A DNA stretch of 5,162 bases, from positions 1 through 5,162 of the forward strand of contig JAGPFT010000256.1 of NCBI GenBank assembly GCA_018056405.1, written 5' to 3'. The notes beneath the pieces are model-generated. The model saw only the letters and a list, made by a program, of their open reading frames with translations. It had not been told where the DNA came from and searched no databases. This document shows, one piece after another, positions 1 to 4,976 of this stretch. A program made the translations under genes and the position numbers. Position 1 is the first letter of the stretch; the number at the start of each line of letters is the position of its first letter. This stretch comes from Anaerolineae bacterium (GTDB lineage Bacteria > Chloroflexota > Anaerolineae > Aggregatilineales > Aggregatilineaceae).

Positions 1-252
1 GACGAAGGGGGCTACCAGGAGGCGATTCACCTGTGCCAGTCCGTGCTGATGATGGATCGTTACTGGGAAGAAGCCTACCGGCTGATGATGCTCAGCCATG
101 CCCTGCGCGGCAACCGCCCGCTGGCCTTGCGCGTGTACGAGGGGTGCCGCGCCGCGCTTGAAGAGGGGCTGGACTTGCTGCCGATGGCCGAGACGACCGA
201 GCTTTACGAGCGCATCCGGCGTGGCAACCTGCCTCTACCGGGAGATCGCTGA
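1..252 (+). CDS. C-terminal end of a BTAD-domain (SARP/LuxR-like) transcriptional regulator, 5' truncated
   Basis: This is the last 83 codons of a gene that enters from the left edge in frame 1 with no stop before TGA at 250-252. The translation has the helical-repeat pattern of the bacterial transcriptional activator domain: a GGYQEAIHLC helix, then MMDRYWEEAYRLMM, then the characteristic G-x-x-x-x-ALRVYEGCR segment, and a closing ETTELYERIRRG helix. Families with this domain (SARP regulators and large LuxR/AfsR-like ATPase regulators) bind DNA through a separate N-terminal winged helix, and BTAD supports oligomerisation. The DNA-binding part and any ATPase or TPR part lie outside the window, so the subtype and target genes cannot be read. 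The gene is separated from the PHA operon by 283 bases of repeat-bearing spacer. Co-transcription is possible but unsupported, and control of the PHA genes would be speculation. Confidence 0.85.
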   Translation, partial: DEGGYQEAIHLCQSVLMMDRYWEEAYRLMMLSHALRGNRPLALRVYEGCRAALEEGLDLLPMAETTELYERIRRGNLPLPGDR

Positions 253-369
253 GATGCAACCCAACTGCAACCCGCGCCCGCTACGCTGGGGTCAAGGGTG
301 GACAGGCGGATGAGAATCAGTGAGATGGGCAGAGTGGTGTCGTGTGTGATGGTAGCCCCACCCCTAAAT

Positions 370-394
370 CCCCTCCCCACGTAGTGGAGAGGGG
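370..394. repeat. Palindromic repeat, CCCCTCC/GGAGGGG-type hairpin (imperfect)
   Basis: The arms at 370-380 and 384-394 pair at 10 of 11 positions around a 3-base loop (mismatch 376/388). It is preceded by CCCCTAAATCCCC-like sequence at 360-373. It belongs to the same C/G-rich palindrome family as the hairpins at 414, 2475, 2681, 2736, 4821 and 5077. It lies between two genes transcribed in the same direction and has no T-tract, so it is better read as a dispersed repeat than as an intrinsic terminator. Confidence 0.75.
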
Positions 395-413
395 ACTTGA
401 TGGCAGCCTGACT

Positions 414-452
414 CCCCCTCTCCACGATGTGGAGAGGGGGCCAGGGGGTGAG
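414..452. repeat. Palindromic repeat with perfect 12-bp arms plus GGGGTGAGG tail
   Basis: Perfect inverted arms CCCCCTCTCCAC (414-425) and GTGGAGAGGGGG (429-440) flank the loop GAT. They are followed by CCAGGGGGTGAGG, which is the right-hand end of the longer elements at 2438-2532, 4787-4879 and 5043-5135. The matching CCTCACCCC left end is missing, so this looks like a truncated copy of the larger element. The remainder of the 253-535 spacer shows no convincing promoter or gene. Confidence 0.8.
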
Positions 453-525
453 GCTAGACGCGAGGTGTTCGTCCAACACCAGCCTGCCCCTGAACCGTGC
501 TGCGACGCTGGGACGCTAGCCCTAT

Positions 526-530
526 GGAGG
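526..530 (+). promoter_or_regulatory. Shine-Dalgarno GGAGG fixing the start of the first PHA-operon gene
   Basis: GGAGG lies 5 bases before the ATG at 536. The same frame stays open upstream to a GTG at 497 and contains another ATG at 524. Neither of those has a comparable ribosome-binding site, and the extra upstream residues look like read-through of spacer. This favours 536 as the start. Confidence 0.7.
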
Positions 531-535
531 CCGCG

Positions 536-1015
536 ATGAACCAGGATGTGGTGTCGTTTGTGCTGCGCTTCGTCCGCGAAGAGAGCGACGGGCACCCGGC
601 CCGCTGGCGCGGCGTGATCAAGCACGTGCAGAGCGATCAGTCCGCCGACTTCGCCGCTTTCAGCGACGCGCTGGCCTTCATGCAGGCCCACGTGGACGAG
701 GCCATCCGCCGCGCCTTCTCCACAGGCGAGCCGGACGCCGCCGAGAGCATCCTGGCCGAGACGGCCCGCCTGTGGGGGGAATTGGCCCCGCGCTACACCG
801 ACCTGATGCTCCAGTCTATGGAGATGATGCTCGACCAGGGCCGCCGCCTCAGTGAGACCTTTGCCGAGAACCTGGCCCAATGGGGCCAGGGCGCGCCGCC
901 CGCCGCCCCGGCGCAGCAGGACGCCGTGCTCGCCCTCGTCGAGCGGCTGGCGACCCAGGTAGACGCGCTGGCGAGCAAAGTCGAGGCGCTGGAGGCGCGG
1001 CTGCGTGATGCCTGA
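536..1015 (+). CDS. Small helical protein of the PHA synthase operon, phasin/PhaE-like with a distinct N-terminal module
   Basis: A 159-aa protein beginning MNQDVVSFVLRFVREES. Two parts can be seen. Residues about 5-52 form a compact module with FVLRFVREE, RWRGVIKHVQS and an aromatic/ALAFM end; this resembles a small domain I associate with short Chloroflexota proteins, with no function I can name. Residues about 65-118 are a long amphipathic helical stretch rich in Met, Leu, Glu and Arg. A Pro/Ala linker (120-127) follows, then a C-terminal coiled coil with hydrophobic residues at heptad spacing (L138, V142, L145, V149, L152, L156). There is no signal peptide or membrane segment. Helical proteins with C-terminal coiled coils next to phaC are typically phasins or PHA synthase partner subunits (PhaE, PhaR, PhaP), so a granule-surface or synthase-binding role is inferred mainly from position. 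Its stop overlaps the next gene by 8 bases, indicating translational coupling. Confidence 0.75.
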   Translation: MNQDVVSFVLRFVREESDGHPARWRGVIKHVQSDQSADFAAFSDALAFMQAHVDEAIRRAFSTGEPDAAESILAETARLWGELAPRYTDLMLQSMEMMLDQGRRLSETFAENLAQWGQGAPPAAPAQQDAVLALVERLATQVDALASKVEALEARLRDA

Positions 1016-1316
1016 GCCGGTCAGTGGCGCGCTGCGCGCCAGCCTGGAAGCCTGGGAGCGTGAGGTTGCTGCCCAGTGGGACGCCTTCGTGCGCGCGCCG
1101 GGCACGCTGCGGCGCGTCGGCGGGCAGATCACCCAGACATTGATCGCCCAGCAACGGCTGCGTGCGGCGTTGCAGGCGAGCGGCTTCCGCGCCGCATCCG
1201 CCGGGGAACAGACCGCGCGCCTGCTCTACCTGCTGGAACGATTGGAGCAGCAGGTGGGCGAGTTGGCCGCGCGCGTCGAGCAGCTTGAGCGCAGGGTGGG
1301 CCGCGACGATGAGTGA
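1008..1316 (+). CDS. PhaE/PhaR-like PHA synthase accessory subunit (small)
   Basis: A 102-aa protein. The ATG at 1008 overlaps the previous stop by 8 bases (ATGCCTGA). A GTG at 1005 is an equally placed alternative, and a GGAGG at 991-995 serves either. The order of parts matches the C-terminal half of class III PhaE and the class IV PhaR subunit: a Trp-containing helix (residues 12-27, LEAWEREVAAQW), a short proline break (A30-P31), a helix with QQRLRAALQ (48-56), a loop, then a C-terminal coiled coil with L75, L79, V83, L86, V90, L93 and V97. In those families this subunit binds PhaC and is required for polymerising activity. Here it is far shorter than PhaE (about 40 kDa) and about half the size of PhaR. 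The assignment rests on architecture and on immediate linkage to phaC; I see no diagnostic catalytic motif. Confidence 0.7.
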   Translation: MPEPVSGALRASLEAWEREVAAQWDAFVRAPGTLRRVGGQITQTLIAQQRLRAALQASGFRAASAGEQTARLLYLLERLEQQVGELAARVEQLERRVGRDDE

Positions 1317-2382
1317 TCCGCTGGAACGCGCCGCCGCTTTGTGGTCATTGGGCTTGCAACAGGTGTGGGAACGCTACATCGCCGCCCAGGAAGCTATCCT
1401 TGCCCAGGGCCGCGCCCTGGTCAGCCAGACTCCGGCGACCGTCGTGCGGACGGAGGGGCGCGCCCGCCTGTTGCGCTACACGCCCCAGGTCCCGGTCCCG
1501 CGCCCGATCCCGCTGCTGTGCGTCCCCTCGCTGATCAACCGCCATTACGTCATGGACCTGATCCCGGAGCGGTCGCTGGTGCGCTACCTGCTGGGACGGG
1601 GCATAGATGTCTACATGCTCGACTGGGGGACGGCCACGCCGGTGGATCGCTACCGCCCGTTCGACGAGTACATCACCGGGCTGCTGCGGCGCGCGGTAGC
1701 CGCTGTCCGCCAGGCCAGCGGGAGCAGCGCCGTCTCGCTGCTCGGCTACTGCATGGGCGGGCTGTTCGCTGCGATCTACACCGTGCTCTACCCGGATGAT
1801 GTCGCTGCCCTGGTCAACCTGGCCGGGCCGGTCAATTACCACGACGAGGGCATCTACAGCCTGTGGACGCACCCGGAGTGGATGGACGCCGATCTGTACG
1901 TGGACACGCTGGGCAACATCCCCGCGCCGCTACTCAACATGACCTTCAACATGGTGCGCCCGACCAACGAGCTGGTGCAGGCGCTCAATTACTGGGAACG
2001 CGGCGAAGACGAGGGCTTCATGCGCCGCTTCGCCGCCATGCAAATCTGGCTCAACGACCCGACACCTTTCCCCGGCGAAGCCTTCCGCAAGTACATCAAG
2101 GATTTCTACCAGCGCAATCTGCTGGTGCAGGGCCGGCTGGAGGTCAACGGGCAGCGCATTGACCTGGGGACGATCCGCGCGCCCACCCTGACCATCGCCG
2201 CGCGCCACGATCACATCGCCCCCTGGCGCTCGGTGACGCTGCTGCACGACCTGGTGGGCAGCGCCGACAAAGACGTGATCGTGCTGGAAAGTGGACACAT
2301 CGGCCTGGTCATTGGCGCGAGCGCGCAGACCATGCTGTGGCCGCGCCTGGGCGACTGGCTGGCCGCGCGCTCTGGCGGGTAA
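1309..2382 (+). CDS. phaC: Poly(3-hydroxyalkanoate) synthase, class III/IV PhaC-type
   Basis: A 357-aa cytoplasmic enzyme that polymerises (R)-3-hydroxyacyl-CoA into polyester granules with release of CoA. The fold is an alpha/beta hydrolase. The lipase-like box GYCMGG carries nucleophile Cys148 (codon 1750-1752), with general base Asp301 in RHDHIAPW (codon 2209-2211) and His330 in ESGHIGL (codon 2296-2298). These sit one residue before the known Allochromatium vinosum class III triad (C149, D302, H331), and the total length is close to that of class III/IV enzymes. Other family segments are PSLINRHYVMDL (73-84), the MLDWG strand (103-107) and DRYRPFDEYI (113-122). The ATG at 1309 overlaps the previous stop by 8 bases (ATGAGTGA), with AGGGTGGG at 1293-1300 as ribosome-binding site. 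An in-frame opening continues upstream to 1162 but runs out of frame through the previous gene and is not part of the protein. Class III versus IV cannot be settled from PhaC alone. Confidence 0.95.
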   Translation: MSDPLERAAALWSLGLQQVWERYIAAQEAILAQGRALVSQTPATVVRTEGRARLLRYTPQVPVPRPIPLLCVPSLINRHYVMDLIPERSLVRYLLGRGIDVYMLDWGTATPVDRYRPFDEYITGLLRRAVAAVRQASGSSAVSLLGYCMGGLFAAIYTVLYPDDVAALVNLAGPVNYHDEGIYSLWTHPEWMDADLYVDTLGNIPAPLLNMTFNMVRPTNELVQALNYWERGEDEGFMRRFAAMQIWLNDPTPFPGEAFRKYIKDFYQRNLLVQGRLEVNGQRIDLGTIRAPTLTIAARHDHIAPWRSVTLLHDLVGSADKDVIVLESGHIGLVIGASAQTMLWPRLGDWLAARSGG

Positions 2383-2437
2383 GGCATCCCCGCGTGCCCT
2401 GCCAGTGGGCTTCCGCAGGCACCCGCGCTCTCGTTAG

Positions 2438-2532
2438 CCTCACCCCCGCTCGGCCCACTGACGCGGGCCTCGCCGCCCCCTCTCCACGTCGTGGAGAGGG
2501 GGCAAACCGAGCGCCGCGAGGCTGGGGTGAGG
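2438..2532. repeat. 95-bp palindromic element, CCTCACCCC...GGGGTGAGG ends
   Basis: The outer 9-bp arms CCTCACCCC (2438-2446) and GGGGTGAGG (2524-2532) are perfectly complementary. The core is a perfect 13-bp hairpin at 2475-2487/2491-2503 with loop GTC. Between them are GCTCGG (2448-2453) matching CCGAGC (2507-2512), and GCCTCG (2467-2472) matching CGAGGC (2517-2522), in crossed rather than nested order. It is a diverged copy of the elements at 4787-4879 and 5043-5135. Confidence 0.85.
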
Positions 2533-2587
2533 TTGATCGGTCGCCCTCTCAATGCTTCTCGCGCTGCTGTCCGCCCCTGAACCGTTT

Positions 2588-2617
2588 GTAGGGGCGGGTT
2601 TGCAAACCCGCCCCTAC
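2588..2617. repeat. Perfect 30-bp palindrome of the GTAGGGGCGGG family
   Basis: The 15-base arm GTAGGGGCGGGTTTG (2588-2602) is followed immediately by its exact reverse complement (2603-2617). A single copy of the same arm occurs at 4962-4976. This sequence style is familiar as a dispersed intergenic repeat in Chloroflexota and some other bacteria. Confidence 0.9.
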
Positions 2618-2636
2618 CCGTGCCGGCGCTCGAACG

Positions 2637-2655
2637 CCAGACTTCCGAAGTCTGG
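2637..2655. repeat. Palindromic repeat, ACTTCCGAAGT family, copy 1
   Basis: Arms CCAGACTTC (2637-2645) and GAAGTCTGG (2647-2655) pair perfectly around a single central C. The core AGACTTCCGAAGT recurs at 2857-2869. Confidence 0.85.
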
Positions 2656-2680
2656 TGCGGCAGAAGGCCCCTCCCCCTGG

Positions 2681-2709
2681 CCCCCTCCCCGGCAGAGCCA
2701 GAGAGGGGG
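2681..2709. repeat. Imperfect hairpin of the CCCCCTC/GAGGGGG family
   Basis: Arms 2681-2693 and 2697-2709 pair at 11 of 13 positions around loop AGA. The right arm reads GCCAGAGAGGGGG. Together with the hairpin at 2736-2764 it forms a close pair, and both sit between the two ACTTCCGAAGT-family palindromes. Confidence 0.75.
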
Positions 2710-2735
2710 AAAGCGCCACGTGCGGCGAACCAAGT

Positions 2736-2764
2736 CCCCCTCTCTAGCCCGGCTGGAGAGGGGG
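2736..2764. repeat. Hairpin of the CCCCCTCTC/GAGAGGGGG family
   Basis: Arms CCCCCTCTCTAGCC (2736-2749) and GGCTGGAGAGGGGG (2751-2764) pair at 13 of 14 positions, the exception being a T/G wobble in RNA. They are followed by ATTGAGGGGG, which is like the reverse complement of the CCCCTAAATCCCC seen at 360-373. Confidence 0.8.
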
Positions 2765-2779
2765 ATTGAGGGGGAGAGG

Positions 2780-2811
2780 CCCGTAGGGGCGTATGGCAAC
2801 GCCCCTACGGG
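2780..2811. repeat. Hairpin of the GTAGGGGCG family, 13-bp arms
   Basis: CCCGTAGGGGCGT (2780-2792) pairs perfectly with ACGCCCCTACGGG (2799-2811) across the loop ATGGCA. It shares the GTAGGGGCG core with the 30-bp palindrome at 2588 but has a different centre, so it is a second subtype of that family. Confidence 0.88.
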
Positions 2812-2856
2812 TGCGTGCAGCAAGCCGCGTCTCTCTCACGCCGGCGGGCGGCGATC

Positions 2857-2890
2857 AGACTTCCGAAGTTTCTGAAAACTTCGGAAGTCT
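2857..2890. repeat. Perfect 15-bp-arm hairpin, ACTTCCGAAGT family, copy 2
   Basis: AGACTTCCGAAGTTT (2857-2871) pairs with AAACTTCGGAAGTCT (2876-2890) around the tetraloop CTGA. The stem is terminator-like in strength but is followed by ATTCCGCAGC rather than a T-tract, and the nearest upstream gene ends about 470 bases earlier. A dispersed repeat is more likely than a phaC terminator. Confidence 0.88.
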
Positions 2891-2941
2891 ATTCCGCAGC
2901 AGAGCCGCACGCTCTGACCACTGACACTGATCCCTGATCAC

Positions 2942-2970
2942 TTGGTGCCGGACGAGTGGACAGCTATAAT
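2942..2970 (+). promoter_or_regulatory. Sigma-70-type promoter giving a probable leaderless mRNA
   Basis: A perfect -10 TATAAT lies at 2965-2970, with TTGGTG (2942-2947, matching TTG of the consensus) 17 bases upstream. Transcription would be expected to begin about 7 bases after the -10, at or next to the ATG at 2978, leaving no room for a ribosome-binding site. The start site position is inferred from the motif spacing. Confidence 0.72.
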
Positions 2971-2977
2971 GGACGCC

Positions 2978-3397
2978 ATGAAGAATTCCCGGCGTTCCAA
3001 CACGCACGATGTCTTGCCCGAACAGACCGCGCTGGTCGTCGCCGCGTTGCTGATGGCCATCACCGGCTGGGTGGGACTGTGGATGTTGATCACGACCACG
3101 CTGCCCACTGCCTTCCCGCGCTGGCTGTTCTTCGTGTTCCTGTACCTGGCCGTGACCGGAACGGCGCTACCCTTTGTGCGCTACCTCAACGCGCGCTTCA
3201 GGCGCGCAGAGGATGGCCCGCCAGCGATGGGCGTGGTGCTGCGCCAGAGCATCTGGGTCGGGCTGTTCGTGGTAGCCTGCGCCTGGCTGCAGATTCCGCG
3301 CGTGCTCAACCCGGTCATCGCCCTGATCCTGGCCCTGAGCCTGGCCGTCATCGAGTGGTTCCTGCACCTGCGCGAGGGCGGCCATCCGGAATCGTAG
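2978..3397 (+). CDS. Small integral membrane protein with four predicted transmembrane segments
   Basis: A 139-aa protein of no function I can name. A charged N-terminus (MKNSRRSNTHDVLPEQ) precedes hydrophobic segments at about residues 18-40, 48-67, 90-106 and 109-129. A basic cytoplasmic-looking loop between segments 2 and 3 (RYLNARFRRAEDG, 68-80) leads into VLRQSIWVGLF (87-97). The positive residues in the N-terminus, the loop and the short tail suggest that both ends face the cytoplasm. The start at 2978 is chosen because the TATAAT at 2965-2970 makes the earlier in-frame starts (GTG at 2945, ATG at 2969) unlikely to be transcribed in full. The protein resembles small uncharacterised membrane proteins I associate with Chloroflexota. 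It shares no domain with the PHA operon or the peptidase; co-transcription with the latter across 79 bases is possible. Confidence 0.8.
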   Translation: MKNSRRSNTHDVLPEQTALVVAALLMAITGWVGLWMLITTTLPTAFPRWLFFVFLYLAVTGTALPFVRYLNARFRRAEDGPPAMGVVLRQSIWVGLFVVACAWLQIPRVLNPVIALILALSLAVIEWFLHLREGGHPES

Positions 3398-3463
3398 CGT
3401 GCCCGCGCCGTGTGCTGCCGCCAATGACCGAGAATCAGCAACCGATAACCCATTTCCACCCTC

Positions 3464-3468
3464 AAGGA
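3464..3468 (+). promoter_or_regulatory. Shine-Dalgarno AAGGA for the peptidase gene
   Basis: AAGGA lies 8 bases before the ATG at 3477. This gene therefore has a conventional ribosome-binding site, unlike its upstream neighbour. The 3398-3476 spacer shows no clear -35/-10 pair. Confidence 0.6.
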
Positions 3469-3476
3469 TATGACTC

Positions 3477-4706
3477 ATGAAAGCTGACCTGGATCGCCTG
3501 ATGGCCGAGCGCGCCCTGGACGCGCTGCTGATCTTCCCCGGCGAGAACGAAGACCCCTACCGCACCTACCTGAGCAACGGCGCGCAGCACTCCGGCCTGG
3601 TGATCAAGCGGCGCGGCGACCCCCCGCTGCTCATCGTCAACGGCATGGAGCGCGACGAAGCAGCCCGCAGCGGCCTGCCGGTGCGCACCTACGACGATTT
3701 CGGCTATGGCGAGCTGCTGCGGGCCTACCAGGACGACCGCGATGTGATCACTGCCACCTGGTACCGCCGCATCTTTGAAGAGGTCGGTGTTGGCGGCAAG
3801 ATCGGCGCCTACGGTGTGACCGACCTCAACATCGCCCTGCGCACGCTGCACATCCTCAGCCATACCTTTGGCGACGCGCTGGAGTTCGTCACCGAAAAGG
3901 CGCGCGAGACCGTCTTCGACCGCGCCTACGAAACCAAAGACGCCGACGAACTGGCCCGGCTGCGCGACGTGGCCCGCCGCACCAGTGCCGTCATGCGCGC
4001 CGCCCGCGACTGGCTGGCGACGCACCGTGCGGCGGCGGGTGTCGTCGTCGGGGCGGATGGATCGCCGCTGACCATCGGCGATGTCAAGCGGCACGTGCGC
4101 GCGCTGCTCAGCGTGCAGGGCCTGGAAGACCCCGAAGGCATGATCTTCGCCCAGGGGCGCGATGCCGCCGTGCCACACAGCAAGGGGGCCGACGACGAGC
4201 CGCTGCGCCTGGGGGCGACCCTCGTCTTCGACCTGTTCCCGCGCGAGCCAGGCGGCTATTTCCACGACATGACGCGCACCTGGTGCCTGGGCTACGCCCC
4301 ACCGGAGGTGCAGGCCGCCTACGACACGGTGATGGCCGCCTTCAGCCGCTCGCAGGAGATGTGCGCGCCGGGGCTGTCCACCAGCCAGATGCAGCGCATG
4401 GTCTGCGAACTGTTCGAGGCGGCGGGCCACCCGACCGTGCTGCATACGCCCTCCACCACCGAGGGTTACGTCCACACCCTGGCGCACGGCGTGGGGCTGA
4501 ACGTGCACGAAGCGCCGTACTTCCCCACCTTCAGCGACCGCTACACGCTGCAGGCGGGCAACGTCTTCACCATCGAGCCGGGGCTGTACTACCCAGAGCG
4601 CGGCTACGGCGTGCGCATCGAGGACACCGTCTGCCTCAACGAGGCGGGCGAACTGGAAGTGCTGACCGATTGCCCGTATGATCTGGTCATCCGTTTGGAG
4701 TCGTGA
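3477..4706 (+). CDS. M24-family metallopeptidase, Xaa-Pro aminopeptidase/dipeptidase-like
   Basis: A 409-aa cytoplasmic protein without a signal peptide, of the usual length for two-domain M24 peptidases. Residues 1 to about 145 are the creatinase-like N-terminal domain. Residues about 155-409 are the pita-bread catalytic domain. All five dinuclear-metal ligands are visible: Asp252 (VFDLFP), Asp264 (HDMTRT), His337 (HGVGLNVHE), Glu367 (TIEPGLY) and Glu382 (RIEDTV). The substrate-pocket histidines His234 (PHSKG) and His344 are also present. The family removes residues next to proline from short peptides, with Mn, Co or Zn as cofactor. The exact specificity (prolidase, aminopeptidase P or a relative) cannot be read from motifs alone, so no symbol is given. 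The residue before His337 is Ala where Gly is common. There is no gene link to PHA; peptide turnover is the simplest role. Confidence 0.93.
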   Translation: MKADLDRLMAERALDALLIFPGENEDPYRTYLSNGAQHSGLVIKRRGDPPLLIVNGMERDEAARSGLPVRTYDDFGYGELLRAYQDDRDVITATWYRRIFEEVGVGGKIGAYGVTDLNIALRTLHILSHTFGDALEFVTEKARETVFDRAYETKDADELARLRDVARRTSAVMRAARDWLATHRAAAGVVVGADGSPLTIGDVKRHVRALLSVQGLEDPEGMIFAQGRDAAVPHSKGADDEPLRLGATLVFDLFPREPGGYFHDMTRTWCLGYAPPEVQAAYDTVMAAFSRSQEMCAPGLSTSQMQRMVCELFEAAGHPTVLHTPSTTEGYVHTLAHGVGLNVHEAPYFPTFSDRYTLQAGNVFTIEPGLYYPERGYGVRIEDTVCLNEAGELEVLTDCPYDLVIRLES

Positions 4707-4718
4707 GTCCCGAGGCGG

Positions 4719-4906
4719 TGATGCTCTCTAAAAGATCGTCAGGATACCTTGCTGCCTCATGGCGCGGGCGGCTGGTGGCGTGCCAACCTCACCCCCGCTC
4801 GGCGCTGACGCGCCTCGCCGCCCCCTCTCCGTCAACGGAGAGGGGGAAAGGCCGAGCGCAGCGAGGCCAGGGGGTGAGGTAAAGCGGGGCGCACAGAGCC
4901 GCGCCC
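4719..4906. repeat. Direct repeat of about 188 bp, copy 1
   Basis: Aligned without gaps to 4975-5162 at an offset of 256 bases, this copy shows only five differences (4722, 4728, 4732, 4739 and 4779). Four of them are in the first 21 bases and one in the remaining 167. It contains a non-palindromic left part (GGATACCTTGCTGCCTCATG and following), the 93-bp palindromic element, and a short hairpin GGGGCGC/GCGCCCC (4886-4892/4901-4907). No coding function is apparent. The spacer to the second copy, 4907-4974, is not repeated within the window. Confidence 0.92.
4787..4879. repeat. 93-bp palindromic element, CCTCACCCCC...GGGGGTGAGG, in copy 1
   Basis: The outer 10-bp arms (4787-4796/4870-4879) and the core CCCCCTCTCCG (4821-4831)/CGGAGAGGGGG (4836-4846) with loop TCAA are perfect. 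The inner pairs GCTCGGC (4797-4803)/GCCGAGC (4851-4857) and GCCTCGC (4812-4818)/GCGAGGC (4861-4867) are in crossed order, as in the element at 2438-2532. Confidence 0.88.
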
Positions 4907-4961
4907 CCTATGCATCGCCGATGTTCTGATGCGCTTTGACGATCATGGTCGGCGGTCGCTT

Positions 4962-4976
4962 GTAGGGGCGGGTTTG
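4962..4976. repeat. Half copy of the GTAGGGGCGGG palindrome
   Basis: GTAGGGGCGGGTTTG is identical to the left arm of the 30-bp palindrome at 2588-2617. The right arm is absent: the sequence continues directly into the second 188-bp repeat, whose left boundary lies at about 4975. Confidence 0.75.

Larger units (their letters stand above)
2383..2941. other. Gene-free repeat island between phaC and the membrane-protein gene
   Basis: These 559 bases contain no coding region I can support; open frames here are made of repeat sequence. From about 2438 to 2890 it holds members of three palindrome families: the C5TCTCC/GGAGAG5 type (2475-2503, 2681-2709, 2736-2764), the GTAGGGGCG type (2588-2617, 2780-2811) and the AGACTTCCGAAGT type (2637-2655, 2857-2890). 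The hairpins could end phaC transcription through RNA structure, but none has a following T-run. Positions 2891-2941 look unique and lead into the next promoter. Confidence 0.8.

Noticed and set aside
497..535. Longer N-terminus for the first operon gene starting at GTG 497 or ATG 524
   Set aside because: GGAGG at 526-530 is correctly placed only for ATG 536, and the added residues look like translated spacer.
317..1132. Minus-strand open frame of 271 codons across the spacer and the first operon genes
   Set aside because: It runs through the palindromic repeats and opposite two plus-strand genes with ribosome-binding sites and overlapping starts. No domain is recognisable.
2552..2875. Plus-strand open frame of 107 codons downstream of phaC
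   Set aside because: It is composed almost entirely of palindromic repeat sequence, and its translation is low-complexity Pro/Arg/Gly/Ser with no ribosome-binding site.
2857..2890. Intrinsic terminator for the PHA operon
   Set aside because: The stem is strong, but there is no T-tract, it lies about 470 bases past the phaC stop, and it belongs to a repeated family.
3462..4508. Long open frame of 348 codons on the minus strand
   Set aside because: It lies wholly opposite the M24 peptidase, which has all metal-ligand motifs. Its translation is rich in His, Gly, Val, Arg and Ala without recognisable motifs, as expected for the shadow of a GC-rich gene.
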